Shown: positions 16,168 to 25,332, counted from the first letter of the stretch. The stretch: DNA of 64,000 nt from Clostridia bacterium (GCA_017431145.1 JAFRLQ010000143.1:1-64000); one strand, 5' to 3'. Numbers and translations are program-made. Notes: a model not told the origin generated them from the sequence alone.

Positions 16168-17295
16168 TTACGCCTGAGGCTGCTGTTCCGTTTTCTGTGT
16201 ATGCGCCTGTTTGGGCAGGTAGACGGTAAAGATCACTGTCTCGTCACGGCTGTCCGCAGTGATCGTTCCCTGATGGAGCGTAGCGATCTGACGCGCGATG
16301 GCAAGCCCGAGTCCCGCGCCGCCCTGTCTGGTCTCCCTGGCGCTGTCCAGGCGGTAGAACTGCTCGAACAGATGCGACAGCTGCTCCTTTGGGATCGTGG
16401 GTCCGCGGTTGATGATCCGGATCATCACCATCTGCTCCGTCTCCCACATCTGTACGTGGATCGGCGTTTTGGCATAACTGTAGTGCACCGCGTTGCGCAG
16501 AAGGTTATCGATCATGCGCTCAAGCTTGTCCGGGTCGCACAGGTACTCGTAATGCGCAGGCAGATCCGTCTGCCAGCGCAGTTCCTTGTCCTTCAGCTGC
16601 GGCTCAAATTCCGACAGGATCTGCCGCATCATGAGCGCCAGATCTACCGTCGCGTATTCCAGCTGCGGCTGCGCGAAAGAATAGCGCGCGATATCGAAGA
16701 ACTCGTTGATCAGATCCTCCAGCCGCAGCGCCTTGTCGTAGGCGATCTGCGTATACTTCGCCCGCTGCCCCGCAGGAAGATCCGGGTTCTCCTCCAGCAA
16801 AGAAAGATATCCGATGACGCTGGTCAGCGGCGTCTTCAGATCGTGCGCCAGATAGACGATGAGATTGTCCTTCTTCTGTTCCGCCTCCCGCATCATGCGC
16901 TCGTTGTACAGGCTGCGGATACGGATGTCGTTGAGTTCTTCCTCGATCTCCGACAGATGCTTGGGCAGTACGACGGGCGTCTGTGCGTCCTCGGACAGCG
17001 CGCGCGTGGCGCCGATGATCCTTCCGATATCCCGGTACGGCAGCCACATGAACGCGACCGTAATGATGACCATGCCTGCTGCCATGAAAAACGCATAGTT
17101 CTTCTGGATCCAGTTCAGCACCTGATAGACGGGATCGTCCGCGTACCAGATAAAGAACTGGCTGAACAGACGCCCGAAAAGATAGACCAGCGCAAGCGCT
17201 ACGGCATACGCTCCCATGACGGCAAGATACCGTCCGATGATGCGCATCGACAGCGTCCTGCTGTAGAAGACGCGTTTGTGTTCCTGATTATTCAA
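16168..17295 (-). CDS. Sensor histidine kinase (VanS-like)
   Basis: 375 residues. Two transmembrane helices (about 20-46 and 66-86) frame a short extracellular loop. A HAMP-like linker follows, then a HisKA domain with the phospho-acceptor His151 in L-A-H-D-L-K-T-P-L. An ATPase domain has the N box (L-L-R-N-A-V-H-Y-S, about 263-271) and G box G-G-A-G-L-G-L-A. The short loop and the domain order match the VanSB/VanSD-type kinases and their housekeeping relatives. The start overlaps the stop of the response regulator by 8 nt, so both are translated together. The stimulus is unknown; cell-wall state is the usual guess. Confidence 0.9.
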   Translation of the reverse strand: MNNQEHKRVFYSRTLSMRIIGRYLAVMGAYAVALALVYLFGRLFSQFFIWYADDPVYQVLNWIQKNYAFFMAAGMVIITVAFMWLPYRDIGRIIGATRALSEDAQTPVVLPKHLSEIEEELNDIRIRSLYNERMMREAEQKKDNLIVYLAHDLKTPLTSVIGYLSLLEENPDLPAGQRAKYTQIAYDKALRLEDLINEFFDIARYSFAQPQLEYATVDLALMMRQILSEFEPQLKDKELRWQTDLPAHYEYLCDPDKLERMIDNLLRNAVHYSYAKTPIHVQMWETEQMVMIRIINRGPTIPKEQLSHLFEQFYRLDSARETRQGGAGLGLAIARQIATLHQGTITADSRDETVIFTVYLPKQAHTQKTEQQPQA

Positions 17296-17977
17296 TGGTA
17301 TATCCCACTCCCCATACGGTCTTGATGTACTTGGGTTTCTTTCCGTTGTCGTTCATCTTGGACCGGATCCTCGACACATGCGCCATGATGGTATTGTTGC
17401 TGTCGAAGTATTTTTCCTTCCAGACACGCTCGAACAGTTCCTCCGACGGGATCACCTTCCCCTGATTGGCGGAAAGCTCCCAGAGAAGATTGAACTCCGT
17501 AGGCGTCAGGTCCAGCAGACGGCCGTCCACGGTGCACCGGCGCGACGCGCGGTCGATACTCATGCCGCGGATGTCGATCACATCCTGCTCTTCCTTTTTC
17601 CCCACGTTGTATTTGCTGTTGCGCCGAAGCTGCGCGCGCACGCGCGCCATGAGTTCCATGGCGTTGAAGGGTTTCGTCACATAATCGTCCGCGCCGACAG
17701 ACAGCCCGCGGATCTTGTCGATGTCCGCGACCTTCGCCGTGAGAAAGATGATGGGAAAAAGATGCTCCTCCCGGATCTTTGCGCAAAGCTCGAAACCGTC
17801 CATATCCGGCAGCATGATGTCCAGAAGCGCAAGATCGAACGTCTCCCGCCCCACCGCTTCCAGCGCGCCTGCCGCGTCGTAGCAGGACGTCACCTCATAT
17901 CCGTCATTTTTCAGGTAAACGCCGATAAGATCCGTGATCTCACGTTCGTCGTCCACCACAAGGATGTGTTCACTCAT
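17288..17977 (-). CDS. OmpR/VanR-family response regulator
   Basis: 229 residues with a receiver domain (acidic D9-D10, phospho-acceptor Asp53 in A-L-L-D-I-M-L-P-D, T/K switch in F-L-T-A-K) and a C-terminal winged-helix OmpR-type DNA-binding domain (L-T-P-T-E-F-N-L-L-W and V-W-x-E-K-Y-F-D near the end). The very similar VanR consensus includes N-N-T-I-M-A-H-V-S-R-I-R, which is present. ATG 17977 is used. Its start overlaps the Pr6Pr gene by 8 nt, forming a three-gene operon with the sensor kinase. No vanHAX or other resistance genes are present. Confidence 0.93.
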   Translation of the reverse strand: MSEHILVVDDEREITDLIGVYLKNDGYEVTSCYDAAGALEAVGRETFDLALLDIMLPDMDGFELCAKIREEHLFPIIFLTAKVADIDKIRGLSVGADDYVTKPFNAMELMARVRAQLRRNSKYNVGKKEEQDVIDIRGMSIDRASRRCTVDGRLLDLTPTEFNLLWELSANQGKVIPSEELFERVWKEKYFDSNNTIMAHVSRIRSKMNDNGKKPKYIKTVWGVGYTIE

Positions 17978-18629
17978 TGTTTTTTCCCTCAACTCTCTTT
18001 TTCTGCTTTCTGCCTGCAAAGCGGTTCAGGAAGACGATCCCTCTTGCGATCGCCCAGGATCCGGAAAGGATTAGGACGTACCAGAACACGCTCTCCCACA
18101 CGGGGATCTCATAGACATGCAGGAACGGGTAAGGCCCGTACAGCACCCGTGCCAGATTGAGCGACACCGCGACCAGTCCGTACAGGAACGTCACGGCAGG
18201 CACGAGCAGCGCGTTCTTTTTCTCAAGAGGCGGTTCTGTCTCAAAGAAGATCTGCGTCACCGCCGCAAGAATCGGACAGAGCGTGTGATTGTACAGGAGT
18301 CCCCGTACGAACAGGAGATGGTGCAGATCGCCCAGCATGGGATACAGCACCGTCACCACGACGATCAGCGTCACGGCAAGACAGGACGTCGCGACGAAAC
18401 GCAGCATCCGCACCCAGTCCGGAACAGCCGTTCCTCTCTTCAGTGAGCGGATGGCAAAAACCACGAACAGGGTGCTGGCGATCAGAGAGAGGAGATTGGA
18501 GTCCACCGTATAGAACCGAAGCGTGGCAAGCCCCGAGTCATGCAGATTGTATGCCATCGCGACGCATTCCAGGATCACCAGAAGCGCATTGAGCACAACC
18601 GCTGCCTTCAGTCTCGTTCTGCGGCCCAT
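17970..18629 (-). CDS. Pr6Pr family membrane protein
   Basis: 219 residues with six predicted membrane helices, matching the Pr6Pr family (six-helix proteins distantly like FAR-17a/AIG1 hydrolases). Landmarks: Y-T-V-D-S-N-L-L-S after helix 1-2 and L-Y-N-H-T-L-C-P-I-L near the middle, whose Thr/His could be the catalytic pair seen in eukaryotic relatives. The C-terminus is basic. It is first in an operon with the VanRS-like genes, suggesting a membrane function controlled by, or sensed through, that pair. Reaction unproven. Confidence 0.75.
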   Translation of the reverse strand: MGRRTRLKAAVVLNALLVILECVAMAYNLHDSGLATLRFYTVDSNLLSLIASTLFVVFAIRSLKRGTAVPDWVRMLRFVATSCLAVTLIVVVTVLYPMLGDLHHLLFVRGLLYNHTLCPILAAVTQIFFETEPPLEKKNALLVPAVTFLYGLVAVSLNLARVLYGPYPFLHVYEIPVWESVFWYVLILSGSWAIARGIVFLNRFAGRKQKKRVEGKNNE

Positions 18630-18735
18630 TCTCCCCTTTTCCTCCTTAATTTCATGTCCTTCCTTATTCTATCATAAGACACGCGCCGTTTTCTTCCGCC
18701 CGCCGTACCGCAACTCTTTCGATTTTCTTGCGAAT

Positions 18736-18779
18736 AAATGTCAAGGTACCTTGACATTTAAAATCCCATCTGCTATCCT
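18736..18779 (+). promoter_or_regulatory. MarR-type operator overlapping a sigma-A promoter
   Basis: A perfect 24-nt palindrome (AAATGTCAAGGTACCTTGACATTT, 18736-18759) contains the -35 box TTGACA (18751-18756). A 17-nt spacer leads to TATCCT (18774-18779), about 40 nt before the MarR-like start. This is the classic layout of an autoregulated MarR-ABC exporter operon. Confidence 0.85.
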
Positions 18780-18816
18780 TTCTCCTGTTGTGCCAAAAAA
18801 GCAAGGAGGTGCCCGC

Positions 18817-19289
18817 ATGCACGATTCACAGCTGCATCACGAACTGGCGGCGCGCGGCGTCTCGGATCTGCACGCGGCAGGCCATTTTCTGCATTTCAAC
18901 GCAAAAGGCAGGCGCATGCGCCGAAGGACGCTCAACCTGCTGAACGAACGCGGTCCTCTTCCCCAGAAAGAAGTGCAGGATATCCTGCAGATCAAATCCG
19001 GATCCGTCAGCGAGATGCTGGGCAAAATGGAAAAGAAGGGCTGCTCGAACGCGTTCGCGACGAACACGACCGGCGCAGTACCCTTCTTCAGATCACACCG
19101 GAGGGACAGAAGGAAGCCGCGAAGCTGCAGACGCTTTACGAAGCGCGGATGTCCCGGATGATGGACTGTTTCAGCGAGGACGAACTGCTCACGCTCTGCG
19201 AGAGCCTGGAAAAAATGCAGCGCCACTGGCTCGCGCTGGAGGAAACAGGTTTCTTTGAGATACCCAGGGAGGAAGAAACACACACATGA
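18817..19289 (+). pseudogene. MarR-family transcriptional regulator, frameshifted
   Basis: ATG 18817 follows GCAAGGAGG. The first 70 residues read as a MarR winged helix, with L-P-Q-K-E-V-Q-D-I-L-Q-I-K-S-G-S-V-S-E-M-L-G-K-M-E as the helix-turn-helix region split here for length. At about 19038-19040 (AAG AAG GGC TGC) the frame breaks. Shifting frame at GG|CTG restores L-L-E-R-V-R-D-E-H-D-R-R, the conserved MarR wing, and a good C-terminal helix up to TGA 19287-19289. One deleted base in a G run explains it. The restored stop overlaps the ATG of the ABC gene (ATGA), proving the original coupling. In the present sequence the protein would lack its dimer helix, so the operon may be derepressed; a sequencing error is possible. 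Confidence 0.85.
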
Positions 19290-21031
19290 TCAAACAACTG
19301 CTCAAATCCGTACGCGAATACAAAAAGCCGTCGCTTCTGGCGCCTGCCATGGTGTCCCTCGAGGTCGTCATGGAGGTCATCATCCCCTTCATAATCGCAC
19401 GGCTCATCAACAAGATCAAAGCCGGCTGCACGCTGCAGGTCATCATCATGCACGGACTTCTTCTGGTCGTTCTTGCGCTGCTGTCCCTGACGTTCGGCAT
19501 CCTGTCCGGCAATTTCTGCGCGCAGGCTTCCTGCGGTTTCGCCAAGAACCTGCGTCAGGACATCTATTACAGCATCCAGAACTTTTCATTCGACAACATC
19601 GACCGTTTCCTCACCTCCTCTCTGGTCACGCGTCTGACCACGGACGTGGGAAACGTGCAGATGGCCTACATGATGATCATCCGCATCGCGGTGCGCGCGC
19701 CGTTCATGCTCGTGTTCGCCTTCATCATGGCGTTCGTCATGGGCGGTAAACTGGCCTGGATCTTCCTGTTCGTCCTTCCTTTCCTCGGCGCGGGACTGTC
19801 CTTTATCATTTACAAGGCGATGCCCGTATTCCGGAAAGTCTTCAAAAAATATGACCGCCTGAACGAATCCATACAGGAAAACGTCCAGGGGATCCGTGTC
19901 GTCAAATCCTTCGTGCGTGAATCCTACGAACAGGAGAAATTCGGCGAGGCCGCCGATGACGTGCGGCGCGACTTCACGAAAGCGGAAAGGATCCTCGCTT
20001 TCAACGGTCCGCTCATGCAGTTCTGCATGTATACGGTCATGACGTTCGTGCTGTCCTTCGGTTCCTATACGGTCATCACCTCGCGCGGTCTGGCACTGGA
20101 CGTCGGACAGCTGTCATCCATGCTGACCTACAGTTTCATGATGCTGATGAGCCTCAACATGGTCTCCATGATCTTCGTCATGCTGACGCTTTCCGCGGAA
20201 TCCGCCAAGAGGATCGTCGAGGTCCTGACAGAGCGTCCGACGCTCTCCAACCCCGAGCATCCCGTTTTCGAGATTCCGGACGGCTCCATCGACTTTGAGA
20301 ACGTCAGTTTCAAATACGACAACAAGGCGCGTCTGTACGCGCTGAAAGACGTGGACCTGCACATCTCATCCGGCGAGGTCATCGGGATCATCGGCGGCAC
20401 GGGATCGGCGAAGTCCTCGCTGGTCCAGCTCATTCCGCGTCTGTACGACGTCAACGAAGGCTCCGTCCGCGTCGGCGGTCGCGACGTCAGAGAATACGAC
20501 CTTGAAACGCTCCGTGACCAGGTCGCCATGGTCCTTCAGAAAAACGTCCTGTTCTCCGGCACCATCGCGGAGAACCTCAGATGGGGCAATCCGGACGCCA
20601 CGGACGAAGAACTCGTCCAGGCCTGCAGGATGGCCTGTGCCGACGAATTCATCGACACGTTCCCGGACGGCTACCAGACCCAGATCACACAGGGCGGCAC
20701 CAACGTGTCCGGCGGTCAGAAACAGCGCCTGTGCATCGCGCGCGCCCTTTTGAAAAAGCCGAAGATCCTGATCCTGGACGATTCGACCAGCGCCGTAGAT
20801 ACGCGCACCGACGCGCGGATCCGCCAGGCGTTCCGCTCCTTCATCCCGGAGACCACCAAGATCATCATCGCGCAGCGCACCGCCTCCGTGGAGGACGCGG
20901 ACCGCATCGTCGTGATGGACAGCGGAAGGATCCACGCCGTCGGAACGCATGCCGAACTCATGGAAAACTGTGAGATCTACCGCGAGATCTACGAATCCCA
21001 GAACAAGGCGGGAGGTGAGGATCATGAATAA
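19286..21031 (+). CDS. Heterodimeric ABC exporter subunit 1 (degenerate ATPase site)
   Basis: 581 residues: six-helix type IV exporter membrane domain (about 1-300) then an ATPase domain. Walker A is G-G-T-G-S-A-K-S-S and the signature V-S-G-G-Q. Walker B ends I-L-I-L-D-D-S, so the catalytic Glu is replaced by Asp, and the switch His is replaced by Gln in I-A-Q-R-T. These two changes mark the non-hydrolysing half of BmrCD/TM287-288-type exporters. Together with the next gene it should form a multidrug or peptide exporter. Coupled to the MarR remnant upstream (ATGA) and overlapping the second subunit by 8 nt. Confidence 0.93.
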   Translation: MIKQLLKSVREYKKPSLLAPAMVSLEVVMEVIIPFIIARLINKIKAGCTLQVIIMHGLLLVVLALLSLTFGILSGNFCAQASCGFAKNLRQDIYYSIQNFSFDNIDRFLTSSLVTRLTTDVGNVQMAYMMIIRIAVRAPFMLVFAFIMAFVMGGKLAWIFLFVLPFLGAGLSFIIYKAMPVFRKVFKKYDRLNESIQENVQGIRVVKSFVRESYEQEKFGEAADDVRRDFTKAERILAFNGPLMQFCMYTVMTFVLSFGSYTVITSRGLALDVGQLSSMLTYSFMMLMSLNMVSMIFVMLTLSAESAKRIVEVLTERPTLSNPEHPVFEIPDGSIDFENVSFKYDNKARLYALKDVDLHISSGEVIGIIGGTGSAKSSLVQLIPRLYDVNEGSVRVGGRDVREYDLETLRDQVAMVLQKNVLFSGTIAENLRWGNPDATDEELVQACRMACADEFIDTFPDGYQTQITQGGTNVSGGQKQRLCIARALLKKPKILILDDSTSAVDTRTDARIRQAFRSFIPETTKIIIAQRTASVEDADRIVVMDSGRIHAVGTHAELMENCEIYREIYESQNKAGGEDHE

Positions 21032-22919
21032 GAAACGCTACAAAAAGGGTACTGTGCGCCGTCTGATCCGCACGATGGTCCAGTTCTATCCGGTCCTGAT
21101 CCCCCTGACGGTCATGTTCATCCTCTTCAACGCCGTGATCTCATCGATCCCGACCATGTTCATGCAGCGTGTCATCGCCGTGATCGAGACGACCTGGAAG
21201 ACAGGCGACTGGGCAGCCGCAAAAGGACCGATCCTGAAGTATGTCGGCACGCTCGTGTCGCTGTATATCTTCTCTCTCGCCTCCGGTCTGACCTTTCATC
21301 TCTTGATGGCGACCATTACGCAGGGAACGCTCAAAAAACTGCGCGTGCGGCTCTTCGACAATATGCAGGAGCTTCCGATCTCCTACTTCGACCAGCATCA
21401 GCACGGCGATATCATGAGCCACTATACCAACGATATCGATGCGCTGCGGCAGATGATCTCCCAGAGTTTCCCGCAGCTGCTGATCTCGGCGGTCACGGTC
21501 CTCACCATCTTCTTCATCATGCTGTACTACAGCGTCTGGATGGCGCTGGTCGTGCTGATGGGCTTCTTCGCGATCATGCTGATCACCAAGAAGATCGGCG
21601 GACGCTCCGCCCGCTACTTTATCGCGCGTCAGAAAAAACTCGGACAGATCGAAGGGTTCGCGGAAGAAATGATGACCGGCCAGAAAGTGGTCAAGGTCTT
21701 CAACCATGAAGAGCAGAGCAAGCGGGATTTCGACGCCATCAACGACGAACTGTACAATACCGCCTACAAAGCGAACAAGAACGCAAACATCCTCGGCCCC
21801 ATCCTGAACAACACGGGAAACATCCTTTACGTGATCGTTGCCGTGACCGGCGGCATCTTCCTCACCACACATGTGAAGAACGTGAGCATCTCCGGTCTGG
21901 CGCTTGGGATCAGCATCGTCGTACCCTTCCTCAACATGACCAAGCAGTTCTGCGGAAACATCGGACAGGTCTCCCACCAGATCAATTCCATCGTCATGGG
22001 GCTTGCCGGAGCGAGCCGCATCTTCGAGCTGATGGATCAGGAGCCTGAAACAGACGAAGGATACGTGACGCTGGTCAACGTGAACGAAGCGGAAGACGGC
22101 ACGCTCACCGAATCGGAAAAACCGACCGGGAAATGGGCGTGGAAACATCCGCACAGTGCAGACGAGACCATCACCTACACTCCCCTTCGCGGCGACGTCC
22201 GCCTGTTCGACGTGGATTTCTCCTATGTGCCGGACAAACCCGTTCTGCAGAATATCTCTCTGTACGCAAAACCGGGACAGAAGGTCGCCTTCGTCGGCGC
22301 GACAGGCGCGGGCAAAACGACCATCACGAATCTGCTCAACCGTTTCTACGACATCGAGGACGGAAAGATCCGCTACGACGGGATCAACATCAACAAGATC
22401 AAAAAGGACGATCTGCGCCACTCTCTGGGGATCGTGCTCCAGGACGTAAACCTCTTCACCGGCACCGTCATGGAAAACATCCGCTACGGAAAACTGGACG
22501 CTACCGACGAGGAATGCATCCGCGCGGCAAAGCTCGCGGGAGCGGACGACTTCATCACCCGTCTTCCTGAAGGCTACGACACCATGCTGACCGGAAACGG
22601 CGCGAACCTGTCCCAGGGACAGCGCCAGCTGCTTTCCATCGCAAGAGCTGCTGTGGCAGATCCTCCTGTCATGATCCTGGACGAGGCGACTTCCTCCATC
22701 GACACGCGTACAGAAGCCATCGTACAGCGCGGTATGGACGCGCTCATGGAAGGACGCACGGTCTTCGTCATCGCGCACCGACTGTCCACGGTCAAGAACG
22801 CCAACGTCATCATCGTGCTGGATCACGGCAGGATCATCGAGCGCGGAACGCACGACGATCTCATCGCGCAGAAAGGCCAGTATTACCAGCTGTACACCGG
22901 TGCGTTCGAATTGGAATGA
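21024..22919 (+). CDS. Heterodimeric ABC exporter subunit 2 (catalytic)
   Basis: 631 residues: membrane domain, then a long insertion (about residues 340-400) and the ATPase domain. Walker A G-A-T-G-A-G-K-T-T, Walker B V-M-I-L-D-E-A-T with the catalytic Glu, and I-A-H-R-L-S with the switch His are all canonical. The signature is L-S-Q-G-Q. It completes the asymmetric exporter with the preceding subunit. The insertion includes a charged linker before a strand that leads into the ATPase domain. GGAGGTGAGG lies before ATG 21024. The operon ends at a hairpin at 22971-23015. Confidence 0.93.
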   Translation: MNKKRYKKGTVRRLIRTMVQFYPVLIPLTVMFILFNAVISSIPTMFMQRVIAVIETTWKTGDWAAAKGPILKYVGTLVSLYIFSLASGLTFHLLMATITQGTLKKLRVRLFDNMQELPISYFDQHQHGDIMSHYTNDIDALRQMISQSFPQLLISAVTVLTIFFIMLYYSVWMALVVLMGFFAIMLITKKIGGRSARYFIARQKKLGQIEGFAEEMMTGQKVVKVFNHEEQSKRDFDAINDELYNTAYKANKNANILGPILNNTGNILYVIVAVTGGIFLTTHVKNVSISGLALGISIVVPFLNMTKQFCGNIGQVSHQINSIVMGLAGASRIFELMDQEPETDEGYVTLVNVNEAEDGTLTESEKPTGKWAWKHPHSADETITYTPLRGDVRLFDVDFSYVPDKPVLQNISLYAKPGQKVAFVGATGAGKTTITNLLNRFYDIEDGKIRYDGININKIKKDDLRHSLGIVLQDVNLFTGTVMENIRYGKLDATDEECIRAAKLAGADDFITRLPEGYDTMLTGNGANLSQGQRQLLSIARAAVADPPVMILDEATSSIDTRTEAIVQRGMDALMEGRTVFVIAHRLSTVKNANVIIVLDHGRIIERGTHDDLIAQKGQYYQLYTGAFELE

Positions 22920-22970
22920 TCATCAGAACACATCTGATGATCAACTGCAATCAGGGATATTAGGCACTTC

Positions 22971-23015
22971 AAACGGCAGCCTCCTCTTCCAAACCGGAAA
23001 GGAATGCTGCCGTTT
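22971..23015 (+). terminator. Terminator after the ABC exporter pair
   Basis: AAACGGCAGC (22971-22980) pairs with GCTGCCGTTT (23006-23015), 10 bp, followed by GTGTTCTCTTTTC. It also lies in the diverged repeat shared with 28495-28640. Confidence 0.75.
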
Positions 23016-23115
23016 GTGTTCTCTTTTCTTCTGAAAAGATCTTTTTTGGGTTTCATAAGATGGATCGGTCCGCTGAGCTGACCATAATCAGGTTGATCAC
23101 AAACATTATTTGATA
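22974..23115 (-). repeat. Diverged copy of a permease 3' end (repeat R1 of a flanking pair)
   Basis: This stretch resembles 28490-28640, which covers the terminator and the last codons of permease B. Shared runs include CCTCCTCTTCCAAAC, CTTTTCTTCTGAAA, GGGTTTCATAAGAT and ATCAGGTTGATC. Read on the minus strand it gives V-I-N-L-I and, in another frame, L-M-K-P-K-K, equivalents of the I-N-L-I-T and L-M-K-P-Q-K end of permease B. A small deletion and frame breaks show it is a decayed remnant. Confidence 0.7.
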
Positions 23116-23140
23116 GATGAACAGATATCACTACAAATGA

Positions 23141-23191
23141 ATCATCGATCATCAAAATTATAAATACACGCGTTGGTGATCGATGATTCTG
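23141..23191 (-). terminator. Hairpin after precursor A
   Basis: GAATCATCGATCATCA (23141-23156) pairs with TGGTGATCGATGATTC (23176-23191), 16 bp with one G-U pair, directly after precursor A. The T tract is weak, so it may act as terminator or 3' stabiliser of the precursor mRNA. Confidence 0.65.
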
Positions 23192-23202
23192 AAGAGTTTT
23201 AA

Positions 23203-23400
23203 TCAACCACATCCACTGTCCTGATTCGCAGCATAATCGTTATGACTTGCAGAAGAACTATAGTTATAAACTGAAGTCCTTGCGCTCGCAGATTGTGCTG
23301 TTGTTGTGCATCTGCATCCGCAAGCAATGCAATAGCACGACGCCCTCTGAGCTTTAATATGTTTTTCGTTTTTTAAAAAACTTTTCGCAAATCGTTTCAC
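23203..23400 (-). CDS. RiPP precursor peptide A (Cys-rich, ASCYC family)
   Basis: 65 residues. A basic leader, starting with a GTG-encoded residue then K-R-F-A-K-S-F-L-K, leads to I-K-A-Q-R and the core A-S-C-Y-C-I-A-C-G-C-R-C. The rest is S/T/A/Y-rich and ends N-D-Y-A-A-N-Q-D-S-G-C-G. There are six Cys in all, five of them packed in 11 residues (C-x-C-x2-C-x-C-x-C). The start is placed at GTG 23400 because all five precursors then begin x-K-[K/R/K]-L/F; AGGAGGTGA precedes it. An ATG two codons earlier is also possible. It lies 77 nt downstream of permease A and ends in a hairpin. Modification chemistry is inferred from the radical SAM gene in the module. Confidence 0.8.
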   Translation of the reverse strand: MKRFAKSFLKNEKHIKAQRASCYCIACGCRCTTTAQSASARTSVYNYSSSASHNDYAANQDSGCG

Positions 23401-23477
23401 AGTCATTCACCTCCTGTTCGTTATTCATTGCTCGCAATAAGTAATGGTAAATCTTTGTTTTTTATCAAAACATATCG

Positions 23478-25064
23478 TTACGCTCTCATTCTTTGTAAGC
23501 TTTTGCGATTTGCCAATAAGATTGTAAAAATTATCAAAAAAGAAATAAGCAAAAACACAATGATTACTTCTTTTGAATTAATGCCCAATTCAATGCTCAT
23601 CGGAGTAAGGTTTTTATGACTTGTTAAAAACCTTCTTGTGCCCACGCGTGTATCTTTGGATTTCCAAGGCATATCGATCTCAAGCAATGACTCCTGCTCT
23701 GTCTCTATCGCTGACTGCTGAATGATTTGAGTTGTATCAATCTTTTGTGTCGTCCAAAAAGCAATCGGTACAGCTAAAGCAACCCCTACCGTCGCCAATG
23801 TTAGGCATTCAATTATCAACTGGGAGACAATACTGCCTTTTTTTACACCTAAAGAACGAAGTTGCCATATTTCCTTGAATCTGGTTTTATTCCAAAAAAG
23901 AAAAACAAAAAACAGGAGTACCAACCCAGCAAAAAACAAAACAATTATTGACAAAACAATAGTTTTTCTTATCCATTGCAGTGGTGCTATAGAAGCAGCA
24001 AAGGCGTCTTGATTTGTTGACCAAAGCAACAAATCCGAATCAGGAATCATCTGTTTTAATTCCACCATCGTATCTCGCAGTTTTGATGGGTCAGACACAC
24101 GGAACACCATTTCTTGATTATCAAAAACCATTGTGCCTAATAATTCAGATTTACCCCCATCAGAATAGTAATCACGTGAAAACCGCATTAAAGAAAGCGC
24201 TGTTTGATAATCACAAAAGAAACAATTCTCTGGCATATAAGACATCTCTTCTGAGGAAAATTCCCACACAGCAGGAAGATCAGCTGTGAAAATCCCAACT
24301 ACTTGTACAGGACATTCAAAAGCAAATTCTCTTGAGTCGAATTCTTCAAGATGTGCCAGATAGAAATCCGCATAATAATCCGGATCCTCCTCCATCTCTT
24401 CCCATTGGTCTCCCCACATTTCAGCCATTCTTGAATGACCAACATGCAAAACATCTCCAATGCTTAGCTGGTTTTGTTCTGCAAACTGTTTGGATATCAA
24501 AATTGCACCGTTATCACTTTCACTTATATGTCTTCCCTCAATCAATTCAAATTGACCAGACACAAACTGAATATCAAGCTCTGAATTCTGTTCTCCATAA
24601 ACCTTGAATTCTTCAGACATAACAAGACATTCAAGTCTATCATATTCAACCGGCGGACCGATTTTTATGCCTTTTGCTCTATTCGCAAACAATCCGGGAA
24701 CCAATGATACCCTGTCATGAAATTCATAATGAGATGGAACAGTAATAATCCAGTTTGAATCAGAGATCGATTCAATTCGATTTGCATTCTCAAAATACTC
24801 TTTTGTCAGCAACGGGCCTTTATAATATTCATTTTCCAAAGAGTCCCAATCTCCGTACAAATCAGCATTATACGGATCATACTGCACGGAAATAGTAGTC
24901 ATGAGTCGATTCTGTAATCCTTTTGATGCTTTTTCTATTCCTCCTCCTGCAGCAATAACAATCAACAACATTACTGACAAGCTCAACACGAGAAACAATA
25001 CTAATAACGAATACCACCATTTTCGAAACAACCATAGAAATGCTCGCTTCACAGGGTTCATCAT
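23478..25064 (-). CDS. FtsX/MacB-type permease A (long class)
   Basis: 528 residues: one N-terminal helix (about 17-42), an extracytoplasmic region of some 320 residues, and three C-terminal helices (about 368-391, 415-435, 500-520). This is the MacB/FtsX topology. It has the landmarks common to the six long permeases of this island: L-M-T-T-I-S-V-Q-Y-D-P-Y-N-A-D-L-Y near the start, Y-K-G-P-L-L, L-I-E-G-R-H-I and G-D-V-L-H-V-G. No ATPase gene lies in this module, so it must use the distant one at 30139-30771 or work without one. The coding region is AT-rich. Possible roles: producer immunity, peptide sensing or export. Confidence 0.85.
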   Translation of the reverse strand: MMNPVKRAFLWLFRKWWYSLLVLFLVLSLSVMLLIVIAAGGGIEKASKGLQNRLMTTISVQYDPYNADLYGDWDSLENEYYKGPLLTKEYFENANRIESISDSNWIITVPSHYEFHDRVSLVPGLFANRAKGIKIGPPVEYDRLECLVMSEEFKVYGEQNSELDIQFVSGQFELIEGRHISESDNGAILISKQFAEQNQLSIGDVLHVGHSRMAEMWGDQWEEMEEDPDYYADFYLAHLEEFDSREFAFECPVQVVGIFTADLPAVWEFSSEEMSYMPENCFFCDYQTALSLMRFSRDYYSDGGKSELLGTMVFDNQEMVFRVSDPSKLRDTMVELKQMIPDSDLLLWSTNQDAFAASIAPLQWIRKTIVLSIIVLFFAGLVLLFFVFLFWNKTRFKEIWQLRSLGVKKGSIVSQLIIECLTLATVGVALAVPIAFWTTQKIDTTQIIQQSAIETEQESLLEIDMPWKSKDTRVGTRRFLTSHKNLTPMSIELGINSKEVIIVFLLISFLIIFTILLANRKSLQRMRA

Positions 25065-25332
25065 ACCATCACCTCGATTCTGTCAAAATGCTAATTTGAC
25101 GACCAATATAATGCAGCAATCAAAGAATCATTCAGAGTAACTACTCGTGTTTTGCAATATGATCCTTATCCTAATTTGAGGCTACCATATCGTGTCGAAA
25201 CCCTAACATCGCGTTTTGATTAATTAACGTACCGCTTCTTCTAATAAATTATAGATCCGAAAACTCAACTATTACTTTTTCCACAATTGAAAACGAATCA
25301 ACTGCAACTAACAATAGCTTTAGAATACTGCA
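25065..25332 (-). other. AT-rich intergenic region
   Basis: 268 bases between carrier-like gene 1 and permease A. I checked for a further Cys-rich precursor (C-Y-C codon patterns) and saw none. No clear promoter or hairpin. Confidence 0.4.

Noticed and set aside
16168-18629. A vancomycin resistance locus
   Set aside because: VanRS-like regulators only; no vanH, ligase or vanX genes are present.
21141-22853. Long antisense open frame over ABC exporter subunit 2
   Set aside because: It mirrors a strongly conserved ABC transporter in a GC-rich gene; its residues show no domain. The same holds for long frames opposite MFS, DUF362, BlaR1 and P-ATPase genes.
22883-23212. Minus-strand frame between precursor A and the ABC exporter
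   Set aside because: It runs through the R1 remnant and the two hairpins, with the permease-like residues split over frames, so it is a remnant rather than a gene.
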